NCBI RefSeq assembly: GCF_025150565.1
Contig: NZ_CP102283.1
Span: forward strand, 186,001 to 250,000
DNA length: 64,000 bases
DNA from: Granulicatella adiacens ATCC 49175
Lineage (GTDB): Bacteria > Bacillota > Bacilli > Lactobacillales > Aerococcaceae
Reading direction: 5' to 3'
The notes under the pieces were generated by a model. It saw nothing but the letters and a program-made list of their open reading frames with translations, was not told the origin of the DNA and did no database searches. The first letter of the stretch is position 1. Each line of letters opens with the position of its first letter. Below, piece after piece: positions 7,879 through 20,022 of the stretch. Both the position numbers and the translations under genes were made by a program.

Positions 7879-8454
7879 ATGCATGAAGCATTTGTATTAA
7901 TTGTTGTAAATGCCATTCGAGAAAGATATCTCTCAGAAAAAGCATTTTACACACAAGAATTAGGTATTAGTGGGCAAAGTTGGACAAGATGGAAGAATGG
8001 AGAGAGAGGACTGAAATCTGAAAATATGCAGAAGATTTCAATGCTGTTTACGGACTACGAGTGGATGCTGGCGCACAAAATTGCCAGAAATGCGGAGGTT
8101 CTTCCTGAAGTGGCTTCTGATCCGGTGGCAGAGTATTTAAGATTAAAAGTCCAAATTGCTAATCATTGGATTCGTCAAGAAAATGTCCGAGTAGAATGGA
8201 AGACAGCTGCTGTTAGCAAAGGAAAATTCAAAGAGAATGTGACCATCTTACGTATTGCGACTAATTATGGAAGTTGGAGTTATCAAGATATTATTGAAAT
8301 TCGAATTGTGGGGATTACGCATAAACAAATTGGAACGAAGAAACAAGGATTACTCGAGTGGATTCGGGATGAAAAAGCTCAACAAAAATATTTAGAATAC
8401 GGTAAAAATGTATTTATTCCAGAAAATGATTCAGAAGAAAAATTTAATGTTTAA
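7879..8454 (+). CDS. Putative DNA-binding protein with N-terminal HTH-like region
   Basis: A 191-residue soluble protein. The N-terminal 60 residues (FYTQELGISGQSWTRWKNGE, then LKSENMQKISMLF) resemble an XRE-like fold in which a tryptophan-rich helix replaces the usual recognition helix. The C-terminal part is an uncharacterised alpha/beta region. The ATG at 7879 is chosen over ATG 7873 and GTG 7870 because AGAGG lies 8 nt upstream. It stands alone, divergent from the exporter gene. A regulator is inferred; the target is unknown. Confidence 0.55.
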   Translation: MHEAFVLIVVNAIRERYLSEKAFYTQELGISGQSWTRWKNGERGLKSENMQKISMLFTDYEWMLAHKIARNAEVLPEVASDPVAEYLRLKVQIANHWIRQENVRVEWKTAAVSKGKFKENVTILRIATNYGSWSYQDIIEIRIVGITHKQIGTKKQGLLEWIRDEKAQQKYLEYGKNVFIPENDSEEKFNV

Positions 8455-8460
8455 AATCAC

Positions 8461-8498
8461 GGATACTCTCTTTAAAAGAAGGGGGTATCCATTTTTTT
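8461..8498 (+). terminator. Rho-independent terminator
   Basis: GGATAC…GTATCC with an inner CTTT/AAAG pairing, followed by seven T residues. It lies downstream of the HTH-like gene. Confidence 0.75.
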
Positions 8499-8546
8499 AT
8501 AGGGTATTTTATGATAAAATTGAAAGATAAAGAAAGTGGTGAAATT

Positions 8547-9221
8547 GTGGCGAAAAGAAAGAAAAGAAAAAGTAAATTCGCGTTTCATCTTGTAGAGTGG
8601 TTTAAGTCATTATCTAAATTGACGGCGCTTCTCCTCGTAGCTGTAACGAGTGTTCTTTTGGCCGGTACCATCACATGGTTGTCTGAAAACAAACCGCAGC
8701 ACAAGGCAGAAACGTCTACAAGAGAGACCTTCATAGAGACGATTGCTCCAGCTGCCCAAAAAGCGTATCGCGATTATGGAGTATTGCCAAGTGTCAGTCT
8801 GGCGCAAGCAATTCTCGAATCGAACTGGGGAGAAAGCTTATTAGCGAGCAAATATTATAATTTATACGGGGTAAAAGCGACGACCGCGCAGCCGAATGTA
8901 GTGCTTGAGACAGCCGAATTTGTCAATGAAACATGGATTACGATTAATGGTCGTTTTCGTGTGTATGATAGCTGGGCTGATTCAGTGGAAGCTCATGCGC
9001 AACTGTTGGCATATGGGGTAGATTGGGACCCAACGCTCTATCATAAAGTGCTAGGGGCTAGAAATTATAAGCAAGCAGCTCAAGCCTTGCAAGATGCAGG
9101 ATACGCCACCGACCCAACCTATGCACAAAAGCTAATTCAAATGATTGAAGAACATCAATTGTATCAATATGATAAATTGCCAAGTGAAGAAACAACCGCA
9201 TCTGTGCGAAGAGGTTCTTAA
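8547..9221 (+). CDS. Glucosaminidase-domain cell wall hydrolase (GH73)
   Basis: A 224-residue protein with a basic N-terminus, a membrane helix (about residues 24-46) and one GH73 domain (about residues 57-215). The catalytic Glu is in SLAQAILESNWGES; the YNLYGVK and FRVYDSWADSVEAH motifs are typical of LytG/FlgJ-type N-acetylglucosaminidases. It has no cell-wall binding repeats, so it probably acts membrane-tethered during wall growth. The GTG at 8547 is chosen because TATGAT at 8508-8513 looks like the -10 box and AAAGTGG the ribosome site; the ATG at 8511 would lie inside the promoter. Confidence 0.8.
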   Translation: MAKRKKRKSKFAFHLVEWFKSLSKLTALLLVAVTSVLLAGTITWLSENKPQHKAETSTRETFIETIAPAAQKAYRDYGVLPSVSLAQAILESNWGESLLASKYYNLYGVKATTAQPNVVLETAEFVNETWITINGRFRVYDSWADSVEAHAQLLAYGVDWDPTLYHKVLGARNYKQAAQALQDAGYATDPTYAQKLIQMIEEHQLYQYDKLPSEETTASVRRGS

Positions 9222-9264
9222 GAAATCAAATTCATTTTAACGTATGCAAAAGGAGAGGATATAC

Positions 9265-10389
9265 ATGAGTCAATTATTACCAGGATCCATTGTCGGAATC
9301 ATTGGGGGAGACGAGCAAGTTGCATCTGTTGCAATTGCCGCTAGAAAGATGGGGTATGTTGTATATAGCTACCATCAATCGAACGAGGCTGCTATTTCGA
9401 TGGCAGAATATGAAATTGTGTCTTCCTATGATGACCGTGCATCCTTACTTGATTTTGCTGAGAAAGTAGATACTCTCCTTCTGATGACGAATTTAGTTTC
9501 TGTAGACACATTAGTGGCTCTAAGTAGTAAAACAAGATATTACCAATCATTGGAGCTAGCCGAAATTTCTCAAAATCGTACGGTCGAAAAATTATTTTTA
9601 GAAGAACATGCAATCAACGTAGCTCCTTATGGGATTGTCACCCATGTTGGGGAATTACCCACTTTATTAGAAAGTATTGGACTTCCCGCTTTTCTAGAAA
9701 GTAATCAAGTGAACAGTCGATACGAAGAACCCATCGCCTTATATGATCAAGATATTGACGAGCGAGTTTTGGGAAAAATCGAAGAAGGGCCAAGTATGTT
9801 GACTGCCTTTGTGCCTGCTCAACGCCATTTTTCATTGACTGTTGTTCGCGACTATGAGGATCGTGTAACGATTCTACCAATTACAGAAGATGTATATATC
9901 TCTGGAAAATTAAAGTACAGTATTGCTTCACGCCGAATGAATCCAGAATGGGTTCAAGAGCTGAAGAGAATCGCTTTTAAAGTCGTGGATTATCTTTCAG
10001 GGTCAGTGGTGCTATCGATTCAAGTCTTGATGGGAAATAATGGTATTTTTTATGTGAAATCGATTAATCAACTGCCTTTAATCCAACAACAATTTGGAAG
10101 TGCACAACTAGGAAAAGGATTATCAGACATCATTACACGAGTAGCCACTGGACTTCCGGTAGAATACAAGAAACCTACTGAGGAAATGATTCTAGTGCCG
10201 ATTTATGAATCCATGCTTGAAAAAGCAAGTTTATTAACACTATTGAAACCAAAATGGGATTTTGAATTTTTCCAAACCTCACCTAAGAGAGCAACAGACA
10301 TCTTAGGAGTGATTCGATTAAGTGGAGGGTCCAGTGTGGATCTACTTGGAGAAATTGAAGTTTCAGATTTATTCTTTAATGGAAAATAG
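9265..10389 (+). CDS. PurK-like ATP-grasp protein, degenerate
   Basis: A 374-residue protein with the fold order of N5-CAIR synthase: an N-terminal Rossmann-like GSIVGIIGGDEQV, a middle ATP-grasp region and a PurK-type C-terminus. The glycine-rich YDGKGQ-type nucleotide loop expected after the first ATP-binding lysine is not visible, and the AFVPAQRHFSLTVVRD segment only resembles EEFVPFEKELSVIVAR. No other purine gene is nearby; it lies directly before pcrA-ligA. It may have a regulatory or other ligase role. The ATG at 9265 has AAAGGAGAGG upstream; an ATG at 9244 does not. Confidence 0.7.
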   Translation: MSQLLPGSIVGIIGGDEQVASVAIAARKMGYVVYSYHQSNEAAISMAEYEIVSSYDDRASLLDFAEKVDTLLLMTNLVSVDTLVALSSKTRYYQSLELAEISQNRTVEKLFLEEHAINVAPYGIVTHVGELPTLLESIGLPAFLESNQVNSRYEEPIALYDQDIDERVLGKIEEGPSMLTAFVPAQRHFSLTVVRDYEDRVTILPITEDVYISGKLKYSIASRRMNPEWVQELKRIAFKVVDYLSGSVVLSIQVLMGNNGIFYVKSINQLPLIQQQFGSAQLGKGLSDIITRVATGLPVEYKKPTEEMILVPIYESMLEKASLLTLLKPKWDFEFFQTSPKRATDILGVIRLSGGSSVDLLGEIEVSDLFFNGK

Positions 10390-10413
10390 TTCCTCAAGGA
10401 AAGGAAAGAGTAA

Positions 10414-12735
10414 GTGAAAAATTCAAACGAATTAATTAAGGGAATGAACCCTCGCCAAAAGGAAGCGGTTATGCATACACAAGGTCCGCTTCTCGTAATG
10501 GCGGGGGCTGGAAGCGGAAAGACGCGCGTGTTGACGCATCGAATGGCTTATATATTAGCCGAGGAAGAAGTTCAACCGTGGAATATTCTAGCGATTACGT
10601 TTACGAATAAAGCAGCCAGCGAGATGAAAGAGCGGGTAAGTGCTCTAGTAGGCGAGCAAGCAGGCGATATGTGGGTATCCACTTTTCACTCGATGTGCGT
10701 TCGCATTTTAAGAAGAGATTGTGAACGCATCGGTCTTGCAAAGTCGTTTACAATTATTGATTCTGGGGATCAACTTTCTGCGATGAAACGCATTATGCAA
10801 AAGTTGAATATTGATTCGGATAAGTTTGATGCACGTGGCATCTTAGCAAGTATTAGTAATGCAAAAAATAATTTTGAAGATGCGGAAACCTTCGCAAAGA
10901 CACATGCAAACTTCATGGACCAAATAACCGCGAAGTGCTATGTCGAATACGAAGCAGAAAAACGCAAAAATATGACCGTTGACTTTGATGATTTAATCAT
11001 GTTAACGGTGAAATTGTTTAAAGAGCATCCAGATGTATTAGCGTATTATCAACAAAAATTTCATTATATCCATGTGGATGAGTACCAAGATACAAACCAT
11101 GCACAATACTTACTGGTTCAATTGCTAGCGGATAAGTTCAAGAATATTTGCGTGGTTGGAGATGCCGATCAAAGCATTTACGGTTGGCGTGGAGCCGATA
11201 TGGAGAATATCTTGTCGTTTGAACACGATTATCCACAGGCGAAAGTGGTCTTACTAGAGCAAAACTATCGTTCAACGAAGACGATTTTAAAAGCAGCCAA
11301 TCAAGTGATTGAAAATAATCAAAATCGTAAACCAAAAGAGCTATGGACCGAAAATGAAGCAGGAGACAAGATTACCTATTATTGTGCGGCTTCCGGGTAT
11401 GAAGAGTCTCGTTATGTGATGAGAACCATTCAAAAGATGGTGAATTTTGACGGATACGATTATAGTGATTTTGCAGTTTTATACCGTAGTAATGCCCAAT
11501 CACGGACCCTTGAAGAAGATTTATTAAAAGCGAATATGCCTTTCAAAATGGTAGGGGGTCAACGATTCTACGAGCGTATGGAAATCAAGGATTTACTCGC
11601 CTATTTACGTTTATTAGTGAACCCGACCGATGACTTTAGCTTCAGACGTGTTGTGAATGCGCCAAAACGCGGTATTGGTGGAAAGAGTATTGAAAAATTA
11701 GAAGACTTTGCTCAAATGCACGGTTTTTCTCTTTTAGAAGCTTCTGCTGAGACGACTCTTAACGGGATTAGTGGGAAAGCAGGAAAAGGATTAGCCGATT
11801 TTGCGAAGCTAATCAGCGATTTAACGAAGATGCAAGAGTTCGTTTCGCTAACCGATTTAATCGAAGAAGTCATGATAAAATCAGGCTACATTGCCTCTCT
11901 TGAACAGGCGCACACCATGGAAGCAGATGCGCGAATCGATAATATGCGGGAATTCTTATCCGTAGCTAAAGAGTTCGAAGAAAAACGGTTCGATTCTGAA
12001 GCAGAAGAATCAGCTTTAGTCCAATTCTTAACGGATTTATCCTTAGTGACGGATATGGAAAATGAAGAAGAAACGAGCGCTTCACAAATTACATTGATGA
12101 CCTTGCATGCGGCAAAAGGGTTAGAGTTCCCGGTCGTGTTCCTTGTAGGGATGGAAGACGGAATTTTTCCTTCTGCAAGAACCTTACAAGAAGGTGATGA
12201 AGAAGAGGAACGTCGATTGGCCTATGTAGGGATTACACGTGCAGAGAAAAAGCTCTTTATGACACGTGCGTATTCAAGACTGCTCTACGGGAAAACGCAA
12301 CATTACCGCGAGTCTCGTTTTATGCAAGAAATTGATGATAAACTTCTTCAAAAAGAAGGAGAAATGATTAGCGACTCTTATTATTCAAGTAGTTTCTACT
12401 CAGAAAAACCAAGTTATAACAGAGGTTCTTCTGCAACAGGTGGGCGACTCTTTGATCGTTACCGCAACACGAATGCGCAAAAGAATGAGGGGTATTTACA
12501 TAAGAAATCTCACTCTTCTGCAAGCATTCAGCGCGTAGAAAAACAAACGCCAACGTCTGCTTCAAGCGATGGATGGACGGTTGGTATGAAAGTATCGCAT
12601 AAAAAATGGGGAAGAGGAACCGTAGTCCGTATTACCGGTGAAGGAGATCGTCAAGAACTTGACGTGGCTTTTGCAGGGATGGGAATCAAGCGACTCCTTG
12701 CAAGTTTTGCCCCAATTGAAAAAATCGAAGAATAG
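10414..12735 (+). CDS. pcrA: ATP-dependent DNA helicase PcrA
   Basis: A 773-residue superfamily-1 helicase: Walker A AGAGSGKTR near residue 31, the VDEYQDTNHAQY Walker B, GDADQSIYGWRGA, QNYRST, the VTRAEKKL-type motif VI (VGITRAEKKL), and the C-terminal SH3-like tail (VGMKVSHKKWGRGTVV). It unwinds DNA 3'-5' in repair and displaces RecA. The start is GTG at 10414 with AAGGAAAG upstream. It is followed after 9 nt by ligA, the usual Firmicutes order. Confidence 0.97.
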   Translation: MKNSNELIKGMNPRQKEAVMHTQGPLLVMAGAGSGKTRVLTHRMAYILAEEEVQPWNILAITFTNKAASEMKERVSALVGEQAGDMWVSTFHSMCVRILRRDCERIGLAKSFTIIDSGDQLSAMKRIMQKLNIDSDKFDARGILASISNAKNNFEDAETFAKTHANFMDQITAKCYVEYEAEKRKNMTVDFDDLIMLTVKLFKEHPDVLAYYQQKFHYIHVDEYQDTNHAQYLLVQLLADKFKNICVVGDADQSIYGWRGADMENILSFEHDYPQAKVVLLEQNYRSTKTILKAANQVIENNQNRKPKELWTENEAGDKITYYCAASGYEESRYVMRTIQKMVNFDGYDYSDFAVLYRSNAQSRTLEEDLLKANMPFKMVGGQRFYERMEIKDLLAYLRLLVNPTDDFSFRRVVNAPKRGIGGKSIEKLEDFAQMHGFSLLEASAETTLNGISGKAGKGLADFAKLISDLTKMQEFVSLTDLIEEVMIKSGYIASLEQAHTMEADARIDNMREFLSVAKEFEEKRFDSEAEESALVQFLTDLSLVTDMENEEETSASQITLMTLHAAKGLEFPVVFLVGMEDGIFPSARTLQEGDEEEERRLAYVGITRAEKKLFMTRAYSRLLYGKTQHYRESRFMQEIDDKLLQKEGEMISDSYYSSSFYSEKPSYNRGSSATGGRLFDRYRNTNAQKNEGYLHKKSHSSASIQRVEKQTPTSASSDGWTVGMKVSHKKWGRGTVVRITGEGDRQELDVAFAGMGIKRLLASFAPIEKIEE

Positions 12736-14745
<2,010 letters not shown>

Positions 14746-14757
14746 AAAGGAAGTCAT

Positions 14758-15885
14758 ATGAAACATAAATTACGCTTGGGATTATTAGGGTTAATGAGTG
14801 CATTCACCTTAGCCGCCTGTGCAGATATTACTCAAGCCAATCGCCAAAATACAAATACGAAAAATGATGCCAATGCAAAAGTGGTTCAGTCGACAACGAA
14901 TCAACTGTCCAATAATTTTTATCGTGCATTGATTACTAACGGGAAATATCAAGTGAGCCAAAACCGTGGAGCTACTTTAAGCTTGAATACGGGATTTAAT
15001 TTAAAAAATTTCGAAACAGGTTTAATCGATCTTTCTAGAAATGTATTCCCTACGAATCAGTATTTCTTTAGAGAAGGACAGATTATCGATGCTGATACAA
15101 CGGCTAAATGGATTGCTCGTAAAAGCGATAAGAATCCAGAAGGGTTAAATCCTGCTGATAATGGAGATACTTCACCAACAGGACGTGCTCCACTTTATTT
15201 AGCGCAGATTTTGGAACAAGACTACATGATTCAAACTGAAAACAACTTTGAATTAGGTGGGATTAGTATTGGGATTGCGATGAACAGCGTTGATTATTAT
15301 ACGAATGGTGATCGTGATGCAGAAACTGAAATTTCGAAAGAAGTCATGATTGAACAAGCGAAAACAATCGTGAACCAAATCTTAACAAGACTGCGTCAAA
15401 ATGATGCGCTTAAAGCTGTGCCAATTGTCTTTGGAGTCTTCAGACAAACTTCAAAAGATGATATTGGTGGAGGCGTTTATGTCTTAGAAGCGACTTCTGT
15501 TGAAGGAACCGAAATTACGAACTGGACGAATGTAAACCAGAAAGTGACCGTGTTACCACTAGTGAACGAAGCAGCTACTGAAGAGTCAACGGCTTTTGAG
15601 AATTTCAAAACAGAAGTACAAAACTTCTTCCCAAATCTCTCAGGAGTAACGGCTCGAGTGAAATATCAAGATAATGTGGCTAAAAAAATGGTCGTTGATA
15701 TTATGACGCAATTTTATGGTGAATCAGAAATTATTGCCTTAGCACAGCATGTAACCGATGCAGCGAATAAATACTTATCGAAAACCACTCCAGTAGAAGT
15801 GCGCATTAGTTCGATTAATGGAGTAGAAGCGTTCTTGATGCAAGATTTAACGCAAGGTGTGTTCACTTACCATATATTCGATTAA
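14758..15885 (+). CDS. camS: CamS-family sex-pheromone lipoprotein
   Basis: A 375-residue lipoprotein. The signal peptide ends with a lipobox (FTLAAC, Cys at residue 21). The mature part has CamS features (an early Asn/Thr-rich region; NNFYRALITNGKYQVS; TGRAPLYLAQ; NYFELGGISIG-like segment). In Enterococcus and Staphylococcus the cleaved signal peptide yields cAM373-type heptapeptides; here the equivalent stretch is SAFTLAA. AAAGGAAG precedes the ATG, 12 nt after ligA. The cellular function of the mature lipoprotein is unknown in the family. Confidence 0.9.
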   Translation: MKHKLRLGLLGLMSAFTLAACADITQANRQNTNTKNDANAKVVQSTTNQLSNNFYRALITNGKYQVSQNRGATLSLNTGFNLKNFETGLIDLSRNVFPTNQYFFREGQIIDADTTAKWIARKSDKNPEGLNPADNGDTSPTGRAPLYLAQILEQDYMIQTENNFELGGISIGIAMNSVDYYTNGDRDAETEISKEVMIEQAKTIVNQILTRLRQNDALKAVPIVFGVFRQTSKDDIGGGVYVLEATSVEGTEITNWTNVNQKVTVLPLVNEAATEESTAFENFKTEVQNFFPNLSGVTARVKYQDNVAKKMVVDIMTQFYGESEIIALAQHVTDAANKYLSKTTPVEVRISSINGVEAFLMQDLTQGVFTYHIFD

Positions 15886-15887
15886 TA

Positions 15888-15916
15888 TTGATAACAATGT
15901 TTAAAGTGTTTACAAT
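15888..15916 (+). promoter_or_regulatory. Promoter of gatCAB
   Basis: TTGATA (15888-15893), a 17-bp spacer and TACAAT (15911-15916) lie 35 nt before the gatC start. No terminator is visible between camS and gatC, so some read-through is likely. Confidence 0.7.
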
Positions 15917-15950
15917 AGAAAAGTAATGATTTTGAAAGCGAGGAAAAGAA

Positions 15951-16259
15951 ATGGCCATTGAGGAAAAAGAAGTTAGACACGTTGCCAAACTTGCAAAGCT
16001 AGCTTTTGCCGATAATGAAATCCTTCATTTTACAGAACAAATGAGCGATATCATTGATATGGTGGAACAATTAAAAGAAGTGGATACGACAGGAGTTCCT
16101 GTAACGACACATGGCTACCCATTAGTGAATGTCATGCGTGAAGATGTTGCTGAAAAAGGAACCGACCGCGACTTATTAATGCGTAATGTGAAAACAAGCG
16201 AAGATGGATTTATTCAAGTGCCTGCAATTATGGGCGAAAACGAGGAGGGTGAAGCATGA
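15951..16259 (+). CDS. gatC: Glu-tRNAGln amidotransferase subunit C
   Basis: A 102-residue GatC with the standard opening ([17 protein letters not shown]) and a [14 protein letters not shown] helix. It stabilises GatA and fills the GatA-GatB interface in the enzyme that converts Glu-tRNAGln to Gln-tRNAGln. AGCGAGGAAAAG precedes the ATG. The last 4 nt (ATGA) overlap gatA, so translation is coupled. Confidence 0.95.
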   Translation: MAIEEKEVRHVAKLAKLAFADNEILHFTEQMSDIIDMVEQLKEVDTTGVPVTTHGYPLVNVMREDVAEKGTDRDLLMRNVKTSEDGFIQVPAIMGENEEGEA

Positions 16260-17713
16260 GTATTATTGAAAACAAAACATTAGTTGAGCTTCACGAAGGT
16301 CTTCGTAATAAAGAATTCACTTCTGTGGAATTAACCAAAGAAACATTCGAGCGTATCCATGTTTTAGAGCCTAAAGTAGAAGCGTTCGTGACATTGAATG
16401 AAGAAGAAGCCTTAAAACAAGCGGCTGCTGCTGATGAAAAAGGCTACGGTGAGGAAGCGTCTCTTCAAGGTCTTCCAATCGGGATTAAAGACAATATCGT
16501 AACACGTGATCTTTTAACAACTGCTTCAAGCCGTATGTTAGAAGACTTCAACCCAATTTACGACGCGCACGTTATGGAATTATTAAAAGCAGAAGGTGCG
16601 GTGAACGTTGGTAAACTAAACATGGACGAATTTGCCATGGGTGGTTCAACAGAAACTTCTTACTTCAAGAAAACAAAAAATCCTTGGGACTTAACAAAAG
16701 TGCCTGGTGGATCTTCAGGTGGTTCTGCTGCTGCGGTTGCTTCTGGCGAAGTACTAGCATCTCTTGGTTCTGATACAGGTGGATCTATCCGCCAACCTGC
16801 AAGCTTCACAGGGATTGTTGGGATGAAACCAACTTATGGTCGTATTTCTCGTTATGGTTTGATTGCCTTTGCATCGAGCTTAGACCAAATCGGACCATTC
16901 ACACGTACCGTTCAAGATAATGCCTTAGTATTAAGCGCGATTTCAGGATATGATCACCGTGATTCAACAAGTGTGCCTCAAGAAGTGCCAGCCTACCATA
17001 AAGGATTAACAGGCGACATCAAAGGCATGCGTATCGCGTTGCCAAAAGAATATTTTGCAGAAGGTGTGGACGCACAGGTTCAAGCAGCTGTTCTGAAAGC
17101 GGCTGACCAATACCGTGAAATGGGAGCTATCGTTGAAGAAGTGAGCCTACCTCACTCTAAATACGGAATTCCAGCGTACTATATCATCGCGTCATCTGAA
17201 GCATCTTCGAACTTACAACGTTTCGACGGAATCCGTTACGGTCACCGTTCAACAGAAGCAGAAACATTAGAAGATTTATACGTGAAGAGCCGTTCTGAAG
17301 GTTTTGGAATGGAAGTAAAACGTCGTATCATGCTTGGAACATTCAGTTTAAGTTCTGGTTACTACGATGCTTACTTCAAGAAAGCAGGACAAGTACGTAC
17401 ATTAATCAAACAAGACTTTGCAAAAGTGTTTGAAAACTATGATTTAATCTTAGGACCTGTAACCACTTCTGCCGCATTCGGATTGGGCGAGCACAGCGAC
17501 GATCCTCTTGCAATGTACATGGCGGACTTATTAACCGTCCCTGTAAACTTAGCTGGATTACCAGCGATTTCAGTTCCTGCTGGCTTCACAAGCGAAGGAT
17601 TACCAGTCGGAATTCAATTAATCGGAAATTACTTCCAAGAAAAAACTATTTATCAAGCAGCGTATGCATTTGAACAAGCAAATGATTACTACTTACGCCG
17701 CCCACAATTATAA
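16256..17713 (+). CDS. gatA: Glu-tRNAGln amidotransferase subunit A
   Basis: A 485-residue amidase-signature protein. The Ser-cisSer-Lys triad region is visible: GIKDNIV (Lys), [16 protein letters not shown] and [13 protein letters not shown] (Ser). It releases ammonia from glutamine for transfer to GatB. The codons are strongly biased to a smaller preferred set than in the neighbouring accessory genes, consistent with high expression. Overlaps gatC and lies 14 nt before gatB. Confidence 0.97.
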   Translation: MSIIENKTLVELHEGLRNKEFTSVELTKETFERIHVLEPKVEAFVTLNEEEALKQAAAADEKGYGEEASLQGLPIGIKDNIVTRDLLTTASSRMLEDFNPIYDAHVMELLKAEGAVNVGKLNMDEFAMGGSTETSYFKKTKNPWDLTKVPGGSSGGSAAAVASGEVLASLGSDTGGSIRQPASFTGIVGMKPTYGRISRYGLIAFASSLDQIGPFTRTVQDNALVLSAISGYDHRDSTSVPQEVPAYHKGLTGDIKGMRIALPKEYFAEGVDAQVQAAVLKAADQYREMGAIVEEVSLPHSKYGIPAYYIIASSEASSNLQRFDGIRYGHRSTEAETLEDLYVKSRSEGFGMEVKRRIMLGTFSLSSGYYDAYFKKAGQVRTLIKQDFAKVFENYDLILGPVTTSAAFGLGEHSDDPLAMYMADLLTVPVNLAGLPAISVPAGFTSEGLPVGIQLIGNYFQEKTIYQAAYAFEQANDYYLRRPQL

Positions 17714-17727
17714 GGAGGAACAATGAC

Positions 17728-19158
17728 ATGAACTTTGAAACAATTATTGGTTTAGAGTGCCACGTTGAATTAAAAACTGATTCAAAAATGTTCTCTCCAT
17801 CACCAGCGCATTTCGGTGCGGAACCAAATACAAATACAAACGTCATCGACTGGGGATATCCAGGGGTACTTCCTGTCGTCAATAAACGCGCGTTAGAATT
17901 CGGGATGCGTGCAGCTCTTGCGTTGAACTGTACGATTTCTCAAGATACAAAATTCGACCGTAAAAACTATTTCTACCCTGATAATCCAAAAGCGTATCAA
18001 ATCTCTCAATTCGATTACCCAATCGGTCATGATGGCTGGATTGATATCGAAGTAGAAGGACAAACAAAACGTATTCGTATTGAACGTGTTCACCTTGAAG
18101 AAGATGCAGGTAAAAATACGCACGGAACAGACGGATTCTCTTATGTGGACTTAAACCGTCAAGGAACTCCACTGATTGAAATCGTATCGGAAGCAGATAT
18201 GCGTTCTCCTGAAGAAGCTTATGCGTACCTTGAAGCACTTCGTCAAATTATCATGTTTACAGGTGTTTCTGACGTGAAGATGGAAGAAGGTTCTATGCGT
18301 TGTGACGCGAACATTTCAATCCGTCCTTATGGGCAAGAAAAATTCGGGACAAAAACAGAGTTGAAAAACTTAAACTCATTTAACAACGTGCGTAAAGGGT
18401 TAGCGTTCGAAGAAGTTCGTCAAGCAAACGTCCTACGTAATGGAGGAGAAATCCTACAAGAAACACGTCGTTTTGATGATGCGACTGGTCAAACCATCTT
18501 AATGCGTGTTAAAGAAGGTTCAAGTGACTACCGTTACTTCCCAGAACCAGACCTACCAAACTTCCAAATCTCAAACGAATGGATTGAAGAAGTGCGTGCT
18601 TCTATTCCTGAAATGCCAAGCAAACGTCGTGAACGTTATGTGAGCGAATTTGGCTTACCGGAATACGATGCAATGGTACTAACATTAACAAAAGAAATGT
18701 CTGATTTCTTCGATGCAACGGTTGCCGCGGGTGCCGATTCTAAACAAGCGTCAAACTGGTTAATGGGTGATATCTCAGCGCACATGAACAGCAAGAAATT
18801 AGAATTGAAAGACTTGAAGTTAACGCCAGAAAGCTTAGCAGAAATGATTCAATTAATTGCAGACGGAACCATCAGTTCGAAATTAGCGAAGAAAGTCTTC
18901 TTATTATTAGCAGAAGAAGGCGGAACTGCAAAAGGCGTTGTTGAAAAACACGGTATGGTTCAATTGAGTGATCCTGCTCAGTTATTACCGATTATTCAAG
19001 AGGTGTTGAATAACAATGCACAGTCGATTGAGGACTTCAAGAATGGAAAAGACCGCGCTGTTGGATTTTTAGTTGGGCAGATTATGAAGCAAACGAAAGG
19101 GAAAGCAAACCCTGGTGTTGTAAACCAACTATTACAACAAGAGTTAGCGAAATACTAA
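17728..19158 (+). CDS. gatB: Glu-tRNAGln amidotransferase subunit B
   Basis: A 476-residue GatB: the kinase/amidotransferase cradle ([46 protein letters not shown]) and the C-terminal YqeY-like tail ([10 protein letters not shown]-type [17 protein letters not shown]). It phosphorylates Glu-tRNAGln and amidates it. AAGGAGGAAC precedes the ATG. The 3' end (about 19103-19155) resembles, in inverted form, sequence downstream of hairpin element A. Confidence 0.97.
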   Translation: MNFETIIGLECHVELKTDSKMFSPSPAHFGAEPNTNTNVIDWGYPGVLPVVNKRALEFGMRAALALNCTISQDTKFDRKNYFYPDNPKAYQISQFDYPIGHDGWIDIEVEGQTKRIRIERVHLEEDAGKNTHGTDGFSYVDLNRQGTPLIEIVSEADMRSPEEAYAYLEALRQIIMFTGVSDVKMEEGSMRCDANISIRPYGQEKFGTKTELKNLNSFNNVRKGLAFEEVRQANVLRNGGEILQETRRFDDATGQTILMRVKEGSSDYRYFPEPDLPNFQISNEWIEEVRASIPEMPSKRRERYVSEFGLPEYDAMVLTLTKEMSDFFDATVAAGADSKQASNWLMGDISAHMNSKKLELKDLKLTPESLAEMIQLIADGTISSKLAKKVFLLLAEEGGTAKGVVEKHGMVQLSDPAQLLPIIQEVLNNNAQSIEDFKNGKDRAVGFLVGQIMKQTKGKANPGVVNQLLQQELAKY

Positions 19159-19170
19159 AATATATTTATA

Positions 19171-19416
19171 TTTGATGGCTTCGAATTTTTCGGCTCCTTT
19201 TTTGGGGGTCGAATCCTTACGGATTGCTGTTATAAAAACTGTTATGAGGTACCGGTTCGAGCCTATGGTCTCTCACCTTTAAAGCCTCAAAGAGGGCGTA
19301 GGGAAAATTTCCTTACGCCCTCTAATTCGCATTTAATACGAATTCCCATAACTGTTTTTATAACATCCGTAAGGTTCTCCCTCCCAAAAAGTTCCGTAGG
19401 ATTCTCCGCCATCAAA
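19171..19416 (+). repeat. Large structured hairpin element, copy A
   Basis: A ~245-bp imperfect palindrome filling most of the 19159-19525 gap. The outer arms begin TTTGATGGC (19171-) and end GCCATCAAA (-19415). An inner basal stem pairs CCTTACGGAT and GTTATAAAAAC with their complements near 19351-19374. Inside are hairpin P2 (GGTTCGAG/CTCTCACC, 19254-19277, loop CCTATGGT) and hairpin P3 (AGAGGGCGTA/TACGCCCTCT, 19291-19323). The architecture matches copies B, C and D. Immediately downstream, 19417-19525 holds no gene. Confidence 0.85.
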
Positions 19417-19525
19417 AATTTTGAAAATTTGCGAACCTTTTTGGATAGTGGGTTAAAGCGCGGAGTTTGCTTGCCGCTAAAAATCCAGAAAGGGAGAAGG
19501 AAAGTGAACGAGAGGGGGATGGAAT

Positions 19526-19945
19526 ATGAAATTAACGATTGAAACGGTATTGAGTCAAGGCGGGGAAACGATGAAGCAACGCATGCTTGCGGATGCGACT
19601 CGTCTTCGTAAGGACTCTGGTTTTGTACTTAGTTATGTGGAAGAAGAAACCAATACGCGCGTGAAAATAGAGGTGAATACGACAGAAGCTACTCCTCAGG
19701 TAACTTTACACCGTCAAGGAGATGTGCGTAGCCAAATGGACTTTCATCATACGAAGGCGACTAAAGGAATTTATGAGTTAGGCGCAGGAAGACAAATGCA
19801 TTTTGAGATTCGAACCAAACAAGTACACCTCGAAGAGACGGAAGAGATGGTGTTACTAGTACTGGAATACCAATTATTCCAACAAAAACAGCTAATTACG
19901 AGCTCTTTAGTGACCTTTCAGCTTCAAATCAAGGAAAATGTATAA
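19526..19945 (+). CDS. DUF1934 (YwiB-like) protein
   Basis: A 139-residue cytoplasmic protein of the DUF1934 family, a small calycin-like beta barrel. It is recognised by its pattern of amphipathic strands (DSGFVLSYVEEETNTRVKIEV, QVTLHRQGDVRSQMDF, YELGAGRQMHFE) and by its position directly before the RNA polymerase delta gene, as in Bacillus and Enterococcus. Biochemical function unknown. The start follows GAGAGGGGGATGGAAT. Confidence 0.8.
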   Translation: MKLTIETVLSQGGETMKQRMLADATRLRKDSGFVLSYVEEETNTRVKIEVNTTEATPQVTLHRQGDVRSQMDFHHTKATKGIYELGAGRQMHFEIRTKQVHLEETEEMVLLVLEYQLFQQKQLITSSLVTFQLQIKENV

Positions 19946-19960
19946 AAAATCTCTCTAAAC

Positions 19961-19990
19961 TAGCATAAACTTTAAAAATTATGCTATACT
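19961..19990 (+). promoter_or_regulatory. rpoE promoter with overlapping inverted repeat
   Basis: TAGCATAA (19961-19968) and TTATGCTA (19979-19986) are perfect inverted repeats with a 10-bp spacer. The second arm overlaps an extended -10 (TGC TATACT, -10 at 19985-19990). It could be an operator for rpoE or a weak hairpin ending the DUF1934 transcript. Confidence 0.55.
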
Positions 19991-20022
19991 GTTTAAGATG
20001 AACTGGAAAGGAAGTGTAACCA

